Source: Lunularia cruciata (taxonomy: Eukaryota > Streptophyta > Marchantiopsida > Lunulariales > Lunulariaceae). Taken from it: a stretch of 64,000 bases of DNA. The position numbers were made by a program, and so were the translations under genes. The stretch lies in NCBI GenBank assembly GCA_948567375.1, contig OX419763.1, positions 1,178,001 through 1,242,000 of the forward strand, written 5' to 3'. How positions within the stretch are numbered: position 1 is the first letter of the stretch; each line of letters opens with the position of its first letter. This document shows, in pieces, positions 21,516 to 34,040 of this stretch. The notes beneath the pieces were generated by a model. The model ran no database searches. It had not been told where the DNA came from and worked only from the letters and a program-made list of their open reading frames with translations.

Positions 21516-21568
21516 ACATTGATACTCAGAATCAAGCTCAAGTGACGAGCACTAAAATCAGCATTTTG

Positions 21569-21643
21569 CATTTGTGAGTGCAGCGCAATGTTGATGTGAA
21601 GCAATTCAAATTCTGAGATATTTATCTATTCTCAGAATTTGAA
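21569..21643. repeat. Inverted local copy with perfect 14-bp hairpin
   Basis: Bases 21569-21606 are an inverted copy of sequence at about 21295-21345 in the same LTR. Next to it, 21605-21618 and 21630-21643 form a perfect 14-bp inverted repeat with an 11-base loop. Sister LTRs lack this insert. Confidence 0.8.
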
Positions 21644-21802
21644 TACTGAACAACATAGGACTGTGAATGCCTCCTTTTAATAGGCAAAGCTCTTCAGCAG
21701 TTATCTAACAACTATACCGTTCTACAACAACTTTTCCCAACAGCAGATCCGAAATGACAATGCAACTCTTCATATCTGCCTCTTCATATCTCAAATTTGT
21801 TT

Positions 21803-24377
21803 CTACTCCGATCCAATGTCTACTTCTTCCTCGGATTCCAATCCCGAAATGTTCTATCCTCGGGTTTCACAACTACTAAAAAATTCCTCTACCAATTCTA
21901 ACTTTTCTCCTTCCTGATCTCAAATTCCCATCATAAGTACTTCTCCTAATTCTCTATCTCCTGACCCACTCTTCTCTAATATCTCCAATGGTAATTCCAA
22001 AGATATTTGTACTCTTATGTCATCTACTTTGGGCTTTGCTCTTACATCCTTCCAAAGTTTATCTATCTCCAACTTCACTTAATCTAATCTGATTGTGATA
22101 TTATCTTCTACTTCTAATATCTTCCTATCCACACAAGCTCTGAGACTAATAAGCAAGGCATTCAAGTCCTTATCCTTTGCATTCCTCCTCCTCATCTTCT
22201 GCACTAACAACTTCAACTCGTGCAGTCTTGTTTCTTCAATCCGGACGTTGGCTTCTATACTCAACATTGCGTTCATCTTTGTAACTATCTATCTCCTTCA
22301 ATGGCTCAAGTCTCATTCTCCTCTCCCATTCTTGATCTGCAAGCCAATCTTCTCTATACATTGCCAGTTTTGCCTTAAACTCGGCTTTCATTGTCTCCTT
22401 CTCCTTCTCCTTCTAAATTATCTTCTCCTCCAGACTACAAAGTAACTCTCTCAGTCTTTCTTCCTCTCAAGATCTCACTATCAACTCTCTTTGCTAGAGT
22501 TGCTTCTTCTCCTCTACATTCTCCATCATCCTATTGAGTTCTTGATCTTTCTCTACTACTCTTGCCATAGCATGAATAATTTCTAATTGCAAATCAGCAA
22601 ACTGCTATTTCAAGATCTCATTCACCGCTATTTGTCTTTCTCTTGCTATGACATTCTGCTCTATTATTCTCTCTACTCCCCACTTCCTTCTTTAAGTTTT
22701 CAATTACCTGATTCTATACTACTGCATCTACTCATAGTACTTCCCTCTCCTCCTCACCTTGGATTATACTCTTCTTCAACTCCAAGTTCTCTTCCTCTAA
22801 TCTTGCTAACACCTACAACACAATCTTCACCTCTGGGCACTTTGACTGCATCTCTTTCTTCTTCTTCTCCAACTTTACTAACAATGGGCACACCACCTCC
22901 TGTATATACTCTACTCCCTCACTTGAGTTTACCTTGCCTTGTGGAATTTTCTCCTTCTTCGCCTCTTCTTCACTTGATACTTGTCTTCTCAGCCATAATC
23001 GCCTTATGGGAATGGATTCCTCACTCCCCGAACTTCCACTCTCCACTTCTTTTCTTACTTTACTCGGTCCTGCTTCATACTTTGCCTTCCTTCTGGAACG
23101 GACTCCTCTCTGAATAGTCACGCTCTTCTCCTCCTACCTTGGCACTTCATCTTCAGGTCTCGGGTTACCTTCTTCCTCTATCTCCATCTTTACTTCTTCT
23201 TCCTTGGGTACTGACTGCATCTCCATTCCATCTTCACTTTTGCTGCTTGTTTCACCACTCTGCAACATGAATTCAGGCTCTTCCTCCTCTAAGTCTTTTG
23301 ACTTGCACTTGGCCTCCCCTTATGACTCTTTGCCCGACGACATGATTACCACAAAGTCTTTCCTCGGGTTCACCTTTCTTGTCTTCCGAGGTCTCACTGC
23401 TGCTACTTCGTCTTCTTCTTCTTGTCAAATCCTCTTCTTCGTCTTCAGCGTGTTCACCTTCAACTACATGCTTCGCCCTATCTGTGAGTTATACTCATCA
23501 TTGCTCCTTATTTGCAAGATGTGTTGCTGTTCCTCCGCATCGGCATCTCATCTCAAATCAAGGTGGAAGTGCAACACCATCTTGTGTCTCTTTGCCGCAT
23601 TCAGCAAGTTCAATCCTAAGTAGAAGTGGGCTGCAAATGGTACAATGTAGTGTGGAGGCAACCTATCTTGCAATTTCCACACCATCTGCCTCGTCCTCTG
23701 ATGAAAGCACTTCGCCCAGTTGATTGACTCTCTTGCAAACATCTTGTGGAAGAACACCACTTGATGTTTCATTACATGAGTCATTCACTCTGGCTTGAAG
23801 ATAGCCATCATTGCACTTATGATGCCTCTCCTCACAGGATCTTTATAACTCTCCATTTTGTAGCCATTCTTTGTGCACTTTGAAGAGAAGGCGTTTCTCA
23901 CTTCTTGGGTTTCTTCAGCTACTTCTCCCTTCCACAAGAATGTCACTCTATGCTCCTCGCCCGCCTCTCTTTTGAGTACTAATCTCCAATCCAACTCTGT
24001 CCATCAAGCCGGATTTCCTCTCTTCCCTTCTTCCTTAGGTCCATCGAGACACTTACTCTCGATGATCTCCATCATGAAACCTGGAAAACTAATGTTCCAG
24101 TTCCATGCTAGGAATGTGATCCAAAGCCTGCTCAGACTTTGATTCTTGCAATCACATCTAATCTTCAAATTGCATGATTTCTCATTGTGAATTCAGAGTT
24201 CTTCTTCCCACCTCCCATCTTACTCTCCTCCACTTTGGGTTGGTGGTTACTCTTCCGACTGATTCTTGGATTTCTCCTGACTTCCTCTCAACACACCAAT
24301 GCATCTCTCACTACACTTTCCTTTCCACGATTTCCCTTAGGACAACTTCTTAATGGCGATGGAAAATTACTCGTCAT
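21803..24377 (-). pseudogene. U3-encoded ORF, copy in solo LTR 20948-24792
   Basis: About 858 codons from ATG 24377 (MTSNFPSPL-type start) to the stop at 21803. The globular domain is clear in two frames: 23994-23785 (DWRLVLKREAGEE, KNGYKMESYKDP) and 23784-23548 (HQVVFFHKMF, INWAKCFHQRTRQM, PPHYIVPFAAHFYLGLNLL). The acidic linker region lies around 23500-23130, the basic segment QRGVRSRRKAK at 23121 onward, and the coiled-coil tail includes 22276-22079 (RLHELKLLVQKMRRR). It belongs to the same subfamily as the copies at 3521-6073, 35159-37660 and 60458-63031. Multiple frameshifts make it non-functional. Confidence 0.72.
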
Positions 24378-24797
24378 CCCTTTGTCTCTATCCCGAGTCT
24401 TATAGTGGCGTGCCTTCTCCGCTTTTTTTCACTTCGAGTTATTACCAAGAAATCACACTTCCTGCATGCTCTTGTCATTGTCAATTTTCCCCAGCTTGTA
24501 TGACCGCTGTTTTTGTGTGTAGTACCTTCTTGAATGTCTAACCCCAAAGGAAAGTTGTTACACTGTCCTTGCCTCGGGTTGAGCACCTCCGAGACAAAGT
24601 TTCCTTACTTCAGGTTGCATGTTGATAGGGCAATTCCGAGTACTTTGCCTTTTGGCACGAAGTCACTTTACCTCGAGTTACAACCCAAGGACACCTTTCT
24701 TTGCCTTCTAATGTCATCCAGGCACAATATAACTTATTTTGTACACTTCTTCTTCAAAAATAAGAAAAAAAAACAAAAATGTGGGTACCACAACTCT

Positions 24798-25102
24798 CAA
24801 AGTATTCTTCTCCTACCTTAGTCATTTCTTTAAGTGTACTTTCTTGGCTAGTCTGCCTCGACAAAAAATTGATATGGCATCTTTGTATTGGGCTTAACTT
24901 CCCACTCTAAAGATGCCCTTCTTTGAGTTAGGCTCCTCATAAGTCCCTTGCAAGTACTTCCTTTGTTGACCCAAAGTAGACTTCTTTGAGTTTACTCCAA
25001 AGGCACATAAGTCCATTCTTTTTCTCTTCCTTTGATCATAATTTGGTTTTATCAATTCCTTCTTCTTTTGAACTCATCAAAACAAAAAATGTGGGTACCA
25101 CA
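24798..25102 (-). repeat. Outer minus LTR, 5' end part
   Basis: Resumes the outer LTR after the nested solo LTR and ends with the family terminus (GGTACCACA on the plus strand). It holds only U3 leader sequence with several CCCAAAG-type motifs. I see no gene here. Confidence 0.82.
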
Positions 25103-27199
25103 GCTGTAGAGACCATACACAAAGGGGTATAGTCAATGCAATGATGGCCATGTTTAAGCCAGAGCAAACCACTTATGTGAAAACACAGCAGGCTGTGTTT
25201 TTCCACCAAATCTTTGCAAGAGAAGCGGTGAATTGGGCAAAGTCTTTGCACCAACAAGGAGTAGGTTATATGATTAATAGTTGAAGAGTGGACCTGCCAA
25301 CCCATTATTTCATACCTTTTGCAGCCCATTTCTACTTTGGACTAAACCTACTAAGCTTGAAGGAGAGAGGAAGAATGGTATCACACTTTCACCTTGACTT
25401 ATGACAAGTAGTAGATTCACATGAGCAATTAATCTTACATAAGATGAGTCCATGAAGGTGATGACCACTACATCAAGACCGAGAAAGAGAAGATAGTGTT
25501 GGTAGAAATCTCAAGGCCAAGTAAGACAAGTAAACCCAAAGGAAGAATATCACCATTGTAGCACAAAAGATGAGGAGGTTGAATCCAAAGCCAAAGATGG
25601 AGGTGGTGAAGAACCAATCTTTGGAGGATGAATCAGAAGAGGAAGCCAAGTTGAAATGTGAACACTCAAGAGAGGAGAAGAGTTCACCCTATAGAGTAAG
25701 GAGTCCAATATTGAGAGTGATGGAGAACTCAAAGTCCAACGATTGGTGGAAGAGGTAGCGAGGGAAGAAGATGAGGAGTTCCATGCGGCGATTGACCATA
25801 TGAAAAGAAATGATGAGCCTTGTCTAGAGTTACCTATAGTAGAGTTGGAGGAAGAACAAGTGAAGAGCTTGCCTTGGTGTTTCTAAGGGCAACAAGATCA
25901 AAGAGGAGTGTGCACGTTGTAGCTGCAAGTCCAAGCAAAACCAAAGAGGAGGAAGAAAGCTTTGAAGGAGTGATGTTGAAAGTACAAAGATCGCACCTTT
26001 GGGGTAAAGCACTAGCCAAAGAAGTGCTGATCAAATACAAAGACAGAGAAGATAATGGAGGAGGATATGTCAGAGTTGAGTATATATCAAAGATCGTCTA
26101 TCCTTTGTTGGTGCAGCGGCAAGGGAGGAAGGAGAATTGAGGAGAGATCATCTTGACTTGAAGGATAAAATCAACATATTAAAGTTCTTGAATGAAGACA
26201 ACTTGGAGTTGAGAAAAAAGTTAAGCCAAGGAGAGCAAGAGGCCAAAGAACTTTGGGTTGATGTTGTTCTTTAGAGGAAGAGCTTTGATAACTTGAAGGA
26301 GAGTTGTGTGATGTACGGCAAAAAATTCAATCAACAAGCTGCAAAATTGAAAGAGCAAAAGGAAGCATTCAAGAAGTTGAAGGGAAAATTTGCTACTGTG
26401 TACTTGGAGGTGCTACAATTGAAGGCAATGGCAATAGTGATGGAGCAAGAATTGGAGAGCTTGAGGAAACCACAACATAGAATGATTAGGCATGGTAGCA
26501 CAAGTTGACAACTAGACATTAGGGAGAGGAAAGATTATGAGGTATTGTAAGAAGTGTAGAAGGCCAGATTGCTCAGTATACAAAGGAGAAGAAGATGCTA
26601 GGCGGTTGGTAGAAAGTCAAATTGTAGATGTATCAGGATGAGTTGAAGGTGGAATGAACTCATGGGTTTACATCGGAATCAATAAGAGAGATCATTGGGA
26701 GAATGAAGGTGATCTTGAGTACCAAAGTGGAAGTGAAGTTGGAGGAATTGAGACTGCATGAGTTAAAATTGCTTGTGTAGGAGACAAGGAAGCGGAAAGT
26801 AAAGGACATAAATCTAAATAAATTGTTAATTTGCTTAAGAGATCATGTATATAGGAAGATGGTAGAAGTAGTATATAATTTTTATCTCAGATTAGATTTA
26901 GTAAGATCCAAATTGGATAAACTTTGGAGTAGTGTGAAGGAAGAAGCTAAATGCAAAATAATTGAAGTAGGAGTTCAGGTGTCTTTGCATGAGTTACTTG
27001 AGACATTAGATGAAGTTAGAATAGAGAAGGAGAAGGTAGAGAGCATAGTCATGACTTTGCTTTCAACTCAAGCTGAAGATAGGATGGAAATAGAAGAGGA
27101 AATTGTAATTGTAGATAGAGCCAAAGAAGGAGACGTGACTGTAGGAAAATCAAGTTTAAAAGCCAAAGTTGAGGTAGACATTAGATGGGATAAGTAATA
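25103..27199 (+). pseudogene. U3 ORF fragment (5'-truncated)
   Basis: Lacks the first 190 codons or so. The remaining globular part is readable in mixed frames (about 25110-25400, with HYFIPFAAHFYFGLNLL and MVSHFHLDL). A linker frame runs 25570-25758, a basic segment 25820-26140, a coiled coil 26293-26508 (MEQELESLRKPQH) and a C-terminal frame 26823-27197 (HVYRKMVEVVYN and ELLETLDE). The stop codon ends at about 27199. At least four frameshifts are present. Confidence 0.65.
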
Positions 27200-27575
27200 G
27201 ATTTGAGATCTAAAGAGGTAGATATGAAGAAGCAGAATCTCATTTTGGATCTATAGGTTGGTAAAGTCATAGTTAGAATGATATTTAGTTAGATAATTTT
27301 TGGATTGCTCTACCTATTTAAAGGAGGCATTCATTGTGTTTTTTTGTTTAGTATTCATATTTCTGACGTTGAGTAAAGTGAAGTGTTGTAACTTAGTGCT
27401 TGTCATTTCAGCTTAATTCCCAATATCAGTCATATGAGTGTTTGAAGAAGTTCAAAGTGCAAGCCAGTGAGTTTGTTAGATGTTGGATGCTACAACTCTG
27501 ATTTCATTTTGTGTGTTTGATCTTGAGTGGATAGCAATCAAAGCAATGCCTTGAAAATCCATGAGGAATTTGTGG
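25103..27575 (+). repeat. Plus LTR fragment, truncated at both ends
   Basis: Starts abruptly inside the U3 ORF globular domain and ends inside R/U5 near 27575. There the conserved run of sequence before the LTR end is replaced by another LTR piece. It includes a TATTTAAAG box near 27316. Confidence 0.78.
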
Positions 27576-29165
27576 GAATTACAAGGCTCTTTAGTACAGC
27601 CTTGTAAGTTAAGAAGGATTGGGCAAACGGAAGGAAAGCAAATCTAGAATATTGCACCAAAAGAGGAGGTCAAATCGAAAGGAGAAGCAAAGTCTACATC
27701 AGAGGGGCTAGAGGAAGGAGAAGTGGAGTTAACCTTACAAAGTGAAGAATCCAGTGAGGATAGTGAGAGAGAAGCCAAGGTGTAGAAAGATCAAGAAAAG
27801 GTGATTTCCCTACAAGAAGAAATTGAGCAGCATGATTGGAGAGAGGATTGTGGCCAAGTTGGAAATAGAAGAAGAAGAAGGATTGGTGGCCAAGCCAAGG
27901 TAAGTCATGCAAGAAGGAGAAAGTTTGATGGCAGCAGATCACATCATCAATTTGGATGATGAGGAAACATTGAAAGTACAAAGATCCTGACTTTGTAGTA
28001 AAGCATCAGATTCAAAAGGGAAGAGCAAGATTGACAAAATCTCCAAAGAAAAGCTGGAGGAGGAGGAAGGGTATGAAGGAGTGGAGTACCTTTGAGATGT
28101 TGTATGTTTGCTATTGTTGTAGATGGAGAAGAAGAAGAAGGAGATGGAGAGTAAGCATTCCTAGGTAATGAATGTATTGCAATTGTTGGAGAGATTAGAA
28201 TCTGAAAATCTGAAGTTGAGAGAGAGTATGACCAAAGGAGAGGAAGAAAGAGAAGTGTTGTGGGTAGATGCAACATTGTAGAAGAAGATAAATGAAATCT
28301 GCAAGAGAAGTTTTAAAAGCAAGGAAGAGAGTTAGTAATGAAAGTGAAGGAAGTCATGCAGGAGAGACTTTGGGTAGAAAAGTTACAAGCCGAGCAAAAA
28401 AATAGAAGGGAATTGGTTGAAGCTAAGGAGGAAGAGCTTGATGCATTCTGGCAGAAAGTAGAAGAGAAGAGAAAATAGAAGCCTGACAACATGAATTAAC
28501 CAAGCACCATCAAGAAGAAGGGAGGTTGAGAGATCTTGTGAAGACATTAGAGGCAAAGATTGACCAATATGTGAAGGAGTTGGAGGATCACACAATGGAG
28601 TATGAAAATGAATTGAAAGTGATTAGAGCTATGATGGAGGAGAAAAGATAGAAGAAGCGGTCAACCAAATCTATTGAAGAATTAATTGTAGAGATGAAGG
28701 TGAGATTAACCACTAAAGCCAAAGTAAGAATGGAGGAATAGAGGCTACATGAATTGAGATAGCTTGTGCAGGAGATGAGGTGTAAGAATGCAAAGGATAA
28801 GGACTTGAATGCCTTGTTAATCAATCTCAAAACTTGGATGGATAGAAAGATGTTAGATGTAAAGAATAATATGTCTATCAAGTTGGGTTTGGTTTGATTG
28901 GAATTAGACAATCTTTCAAATATTGTATGTGTCACACCCAAAGTAAGAGAGGTAGAGCTTTGGATTTGTCATTTGAGACTTTAGAGAAGAGTGGGTTGCA
29001 AGTAAGGATGTATATAGGTTACCCATGTCTTTGATTGTAGATCCCAGTGAAGACATGTTAGAATTGGTAGAAGAGTTAGTAATTGTAGAATCCGAAGTAC
29101 ATGAGGTGAGGGGACTTTCCTCAAGTTTAGAAGCCAAAGTAGAAGTAGACATCGGATTGGAGTAG
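27576..29165 (+). pseudogene. U3 ORF fragment (linker and coiled coil only)
   Basis: Corresponds to the second half of the U3 ORF. The linker at 27580-27780 reads KLRRIGQTEGKQ then VELTLQSEES. A Glu/Lys-rich coiled coil (28100-28870) is full of stops. The C-terminal end is DIGLE and TAG at 29163-29165. It has the closest linker match to the copy at 50364-52395. Confidence 0.6.
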
Positions 29166-29950
29166 AAACAATTTTGAGATAGGAGGCGGTAGATATGAAG
29201 AGGTGCATTATCATTTTGGATTTGTAGGTTGGTAAATTTGTTAAGAATTGGTTTAGGAAGTTAGATAACTATTGAACGGCTTTTCCTATTTAAAGGAAGT
29301 ATTTGTAGTGTTGTGTTGTTTAGTATTCGTATTCTTGAGAATGGATAAAGCAAACTGTTGATCTCAATACTCGTTGCTTGAGCTTAATTCCAAGTATCGA
29401 CTCTGTGTGTGTGTTTGTGAGTGTTGGGAGAAATTCAAAGTGTAATTCTGAGTGTTAGATGTTGGATTCTACATCTCTGATTCCATTCTCTATGTTTGAT
29501 TGTGAGTGGATGGGAATCAAAGCAATGCCTTGACAGATCTGAGAGGAATTGTAGCATTGGTAGTATTCTGTAGTTGTGACTGCAGTGCTGAGTTGATATG
29601 AAGCAATTTTAATCAAGGAGGTTGTGCCTTCAATGGAGGGGTGAAATACAATTCTGAAGTGAAATCATTTTGTAGCAAAGTAGCCATTTTGGGAGAGATT
29701 GAATGATCACAATCAAGATTGTTTGGAAAGATCTGAATGATTTGTGATTATGGATGACAAATTCTTGTGACAAGATTGTGATCTAGTGCTTCTTACTCTC
29801 TCTCTTGGATGTGGTTTCTACTTGAGAGATTAAAGAAGAACTCAAGAAGAACCATGTTTGTTCCTATTTTACTTTGTATTTGAGCATTTCTGACTTGTAT
29901 TTCTATGGGAATGAAATTACCACAAAAGTAATATTTGTCAAGTTGTCACA
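27576..29950 (+). repeat. Plus LTR fragment with intact 3' terminus
   Basis: Begins in the U3 ORF linker (matching 51340 onward in the copy at 50364) and runs to a proper LTR end, GTTGTCACA, at 29950. There is no PBS after it: the next base starts a minus-strand LTR piece. A TATTTAAAG box lies near 29288. Confidence 0.8.
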
Positions 29951-31960
29951 ACTATCTTCTCCTTACTTCTCTCCACTTCCAACTTGTTCTGATACATTGT
30001 CAACTTATCTTCAAACTTTGCTTTTGGCACTTCCTTCTCTTCCACATATTGGACTAGTTGGGATTCTTAACTTCTGATCAAACCCTGCAATATGTCTTCT
30101 TCCCAATCTTTAACAATCAGATCTTGTCACCAGGCTTGATCCTTCTCCACTACACTCTTCCTTAGACTGTCCAGCTCTTGCTCCATTACTGTTGTGATTG
30201 CCTTCAAGGGTATGCTTTCTAACCTCACATCAGCAACCTCACTTTTCATCTTCTCAAAAAATAACTTATGCTCATTCAACTCTTGACCATGCTTCAAGAA
30301 GTTCTCCTTTAAGGTCTCAAAACTCTTCTCTTGAAGAATTGCTTCATTCTTAAGTTCTTTGGCTTCCTTTGCTCCTTGGGTTAGCTTACTCGTCAACTCT
30401 GAAGTCTCTTCACTCAAGTACCTCACTACTTGTAGCTCATCCCTTACTTTAGGATGGTCCTTCTTCAACTCCCCTTTCTTTCTCTGGAGTTGCATCTACA
30501 AAGTACAAAATGATCTTCACAGGATAGTTGACTCTATCATATCCTCCTTCGTCATCTTCCTTGTCTTTGTGTTTGGTCAGCAGTTCTTTGGCTGGTGCTT
30601 TACTACAAAGATTTGATCTTTGTACCTTCAATGTTACTCCATCCAATCTTTCATCTTTCATCTTCTTCTTCTTCCACTTTTCTTGGCCCTAAAACTATAG
30701 CTTGAGCACTCCTCTTCAATATTGCTGCCCTTGGAAATGCCAAGGCAGTCTCTTCTACTTGTTCATCTTCTAGCTCAACCGTAGGTAACTCTAGGCAAGG
30801 ATTATCTTCCCTCCATGCGGTTGATCGCCTCATGGAACTCCCATTCTTCTTCTTCAACAACCTCTTACCCCTACTGCTGAACTTCAAGTTCCCCCTCACT
30901 GTTGCTGCTAGACTCCCCACTATGTAGAGTAGACTCTTCTTTGCTCCTAAGTTTTCACACCTTGACTCGGTTTCTCCTTTCAATTCTTCTTCCAATGATG
31001 GGTCCTTCACTACTACCAGCAATGGCTTTGGATTCAGCCTTCTATGGCTGTATTGGAAATATTCTTTCTTTGGGTCTACTTCTCTTTCTTGGCCTAGGGA
31101 TGTCCACCAACACTATCTTCTCCTTCATGCTCTTGAGGTAGTGGTCATCGCCTTCACGGACTTACTTGATGCAGTATTGCTCATCTTCATGTGCTTCTCT
31201 TTGTAAATCAAGGTGAAAGTAGGACACCATCCTCCCTCTCTCCTCCAAGCTGAGTAATTTTAATCCAAAGTAGAAGTGGGCTACAAAGGGTACAAAGTAG
31301 GGGGCGGCATATCCATTCTCCAACTGGTTAATCATCTGCCCTACGTGCTGGTGCAAACACTTTGCCCAATCTACCGCCTCTCTTGCAAACATCTAATGAA
31401 AGAACACCACCTACTGCATTGTTTCATGGGTGGTTTGCTCTAGCTTAAATATTGCCATCAGCGCATTGACTAACTCCCTTTGTATTGGATCTCTATACCT
31501 ATCCACCTTGTATCCATTCTTGGTTTGAGGTACACTAAATGAATTCTTCACCCCGGTGGTTTCTTCTAAAGAATCACACTTTTGATAGAAGGTGACTCCT
31601 CCTACTTCCCCTACTTCACTTCCCAAGGCTTATCTCCAATCCAATTCAATCCATCAAGCCAGATTCCTCTCTTCCCTTCTATCTTAGGTCCATCCTTGTA
31701 ATCATTGGCAACAACTTTTGCCATAACCTTGGAAAGCTCAAATTCCAATTCCATGCCAAAAAGGTGATACAAAGTCTACTCAAGACTTTGATCCTTACCA
31801 CTACATCTAAGCAATGAATCACAAGTCCCCTCACCACATTCTTCTTACTTGTCCTCTACGGCATTGTGTGTTTCCTCACGCTCAGTAATTGAAAGATCAA
31901 ACTTGAGATCCTAACTCCTTTGGGACAGCTATTGAGAAGCATAGGATAATGTCATGACAT
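29951..31960 (-). pseudogene. U3 ORF fragment (C-terminus missing)
   Basis: Start ATG at 31960, with TGA as third codon. The globular domain is in frames 31626-31411 (FYQKCDSLEETTGV, TKNGYKVDRYRDPIQR) and 31392-31162 (EAVDWAKCLHQHVGQM, FVPFVAHFYFGLKLL, MVSYFHLDL). The acidic linker is 31022-30651, the basic segment follows, and the coiled coil is 30495-30127 (122 codons open, ending MEQELDSLRKSVVEKDQAW). The tail is lost at 29951. Frames are longer than in most neighbours, so this copy may be younger. Confidence 0.68.
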
Positions 31961-32235
31961 CTCAAAACTCCTTGACAAAGTCTCAATCTTATAGTCTTGT
32001 GCTGATTGGTCATTCTTTAGTTGATCTTCATTTGACATGCCAATTTTGCATGCTTGTTTTGTATCACTCTCAATGTCATCTTGATCTTGAAGTAGTCACT
32101 TCCTTTACCCATAATTTCTTGATTGGCTAGGCCTAAGAAAAAGTTGTTATAAGTTCTTTGGATTAGGTAAGATATCCTGATACAAACTCCTTTGACTTTG
32201 GGTCCATACTTTCATCGGTCCAACCCAAGTCCTTT
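29951..32235 (-). repeat. Minus LTR fragment (U3 side)
   Basis: A minus-strand LTR piece from the coiled-coil part of the U3 ORF through the ORF start and part of the U3 leader. The left end is cut at 29951. The right end merges near 32235 with a short-type LTR inside similar sequence (ACGAAG), as if joined by recombination. Confidence 0.72.
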
Positions 32236-34040
32236 TGACTTTGACGAAGTAAAGTAACAATTTAGTTCTTCTTGGTTGCATCTTTAATCTCTCAGGTAGA
32301 AACCACACCCAGAAAAGAGTAACAAGCACTGACTCGCAGTCTTGTCACGAATTAACACTCTTTAATCACAACTCCATCAAATCTTTCCAAACAATCTTGA
32401 TTGTGATGATTTAGGCTCTCCCAAAAAATGGCACTTCACTGCAAAATGACTTTGCCTCAGAATTGTGTTCCACCCCTCCACTGAAGGCACAACTTCCTCG
32501 ATCAAAATTGCTTCACATCAACCTCGCACTGCACTCACAAATGCAAAATACTACCAACACTACAATTCCTCTCAGATCTGTCAAGGCATTGCTTCGATTG
32601 CACTTCACTTAGGATCAAACGCACACAATGAAGATCAAGGTTGTGGAATCCAACATCCAACAAGCACACTGACTTGCACTTTGAATTTCTCCAAACACTT
32701 ACAAACACAATTACAAAGTTGATACTCAGAATCAAGCTCAAGCAACGAGCACTACTTCACAGCACTTCACTTTATCTATTTTCAGAAATAATGAGCACTA
32801 AACAACATTTGACTACGAATGCTACTCTTAAATAGTGAATCAATCGACAGTTCTAACAACTATACCGTTCTACAACAACTCTTCTAACCTGCAGATCCGA
32901 AATGACAATGCACCTCTTCATATTTGCCTCTTCAAATCTCAAATCTGTTACTAATCCGATCCGATGTCTACTTCGTCATCGGCTTTCAAATCCAAACCCG
33001 AAGTAATTTTACTTCCTACTACTCTTTCCTCGGGTTTCACAACTCCTAATTCCTCCACTAATTCTAACATTTCTCCTTCCTGATATGAAATTCCTATCAT
33101 AGTTAAGCCTTCTAAATCTCTATCTCCCAACCCACTCTTCTCTAAAGTGTCAAATGTCAAATCCGAAGACACCTGTCTCTCTTACCTCGGGTTTAACTAC
33201 TATCAATTCCTTTACAAATTCTATTGTGTCATCATCAAGAATTGTAATTGAAAGCATGGGTACACTATCTACACCTTCAATTTGTAACCCATTTTCCCCT
33301 AATCACTCATGTTACTAACCTGAAGACACTTACTGTCTGATCTTGCATTTTGGGTTTATTCACTACTGTTGCTTCTCCTTCAATTCATGTTCCATCTTTA
33401 ATTAGACCTGAAATTGAAGTCATGGGTATTCTAACTATCTTCTTTCCTTACTCTAACTTCCTCTAATCCCTCCCGCAAAACTCCCGAAGACACCTTCACT
33501 ACACTCTGAGGTCTGGCTACCTCGGATTTAGTCATCTTCGTCTTGAGGCAAAGTCTTTAGACCCGAAATCATATAAACTCGAAGTCTGAAGTACGAAGTA
33601 CAAAGTCACATTGACCTGAAGACCCTCAACCCGAAGTACATCTACTCCCAAAACTTCAAATGCTTGTAACTTCTTTTCCAGACCTCCAAACTTTGTGATT
33701 TTGGTAGCAATGGAAAGCCCTGAACAAGATGCTTCCAACGAGATATAGCACGCATGATTTGGACTTGTCTTCATTGAGATATAGCCCCCGCAAAAATCAT
33801 GACCTGTAACCTCTATTTCTCCTTGGCGTCTGATCTGAGTTTTTTCCTCCTTTGACACGAAGTAAACTTCTTTGGGTCTGATCCAAACCGAGCCTTTCTT
33901 CCTCTTACACGAAATTGACTTCCTTGGGTCTGATCAAAACACAAGTTTGCACTCATTTCTTTTCCATTTGGTTTCAATTTGGTTTCAGCAAGGCATTTCT
34001 TCTTCTAAACTCGTCCAAAATGAAAAATGTGGGTACCACA
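32236..34040 (-). repeat. Short-type LTR (ORF-poor), 3'-truncated
   Basis: A minus-strand LTR starting at 34040 (GGTACCACA on the plus strand) and matching the complete short LTR at 46811-48729 along its length. The final 70 bp or so of U5 is missing at 32236. It lacks the globular domain and coiled coil, and keeps only the last 100 codons or so of the U3 ORF (33172-32951) plus the TATTTAAGAG region. It borders RT sequence at 34041. Confidence 0.8.

Larger units (their letters stand above)
20948..24792 (-). repeat. Solo LTR, long type, target duplication ACTCT
   Basis: A 3845-bp complete LTR in minus orientation. The flanking 5-bp duplications are identical: ACTCT at 20943-20947 and 24793-24797. 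No internal region is attached, so it is a solo LTR left by LTR-LTR recombination. It interrupts the U3 leader of the outer minus LTR, whose sequence resumes at 24798. It carries its own U3 ORF (24377-21803), a TATA-like box (24404-24398) and a diverged CTATTAAAAG box (21683-21674). Confidence 0.93.

Noticed and set aside
20948-25500. Large palindrome between minus and plus LTRs, possibly a foldback transposon
   Set aside because: The inverted pairs are separate LTR insertions with their own duplications and different divergence, not one inverted-repeat element.
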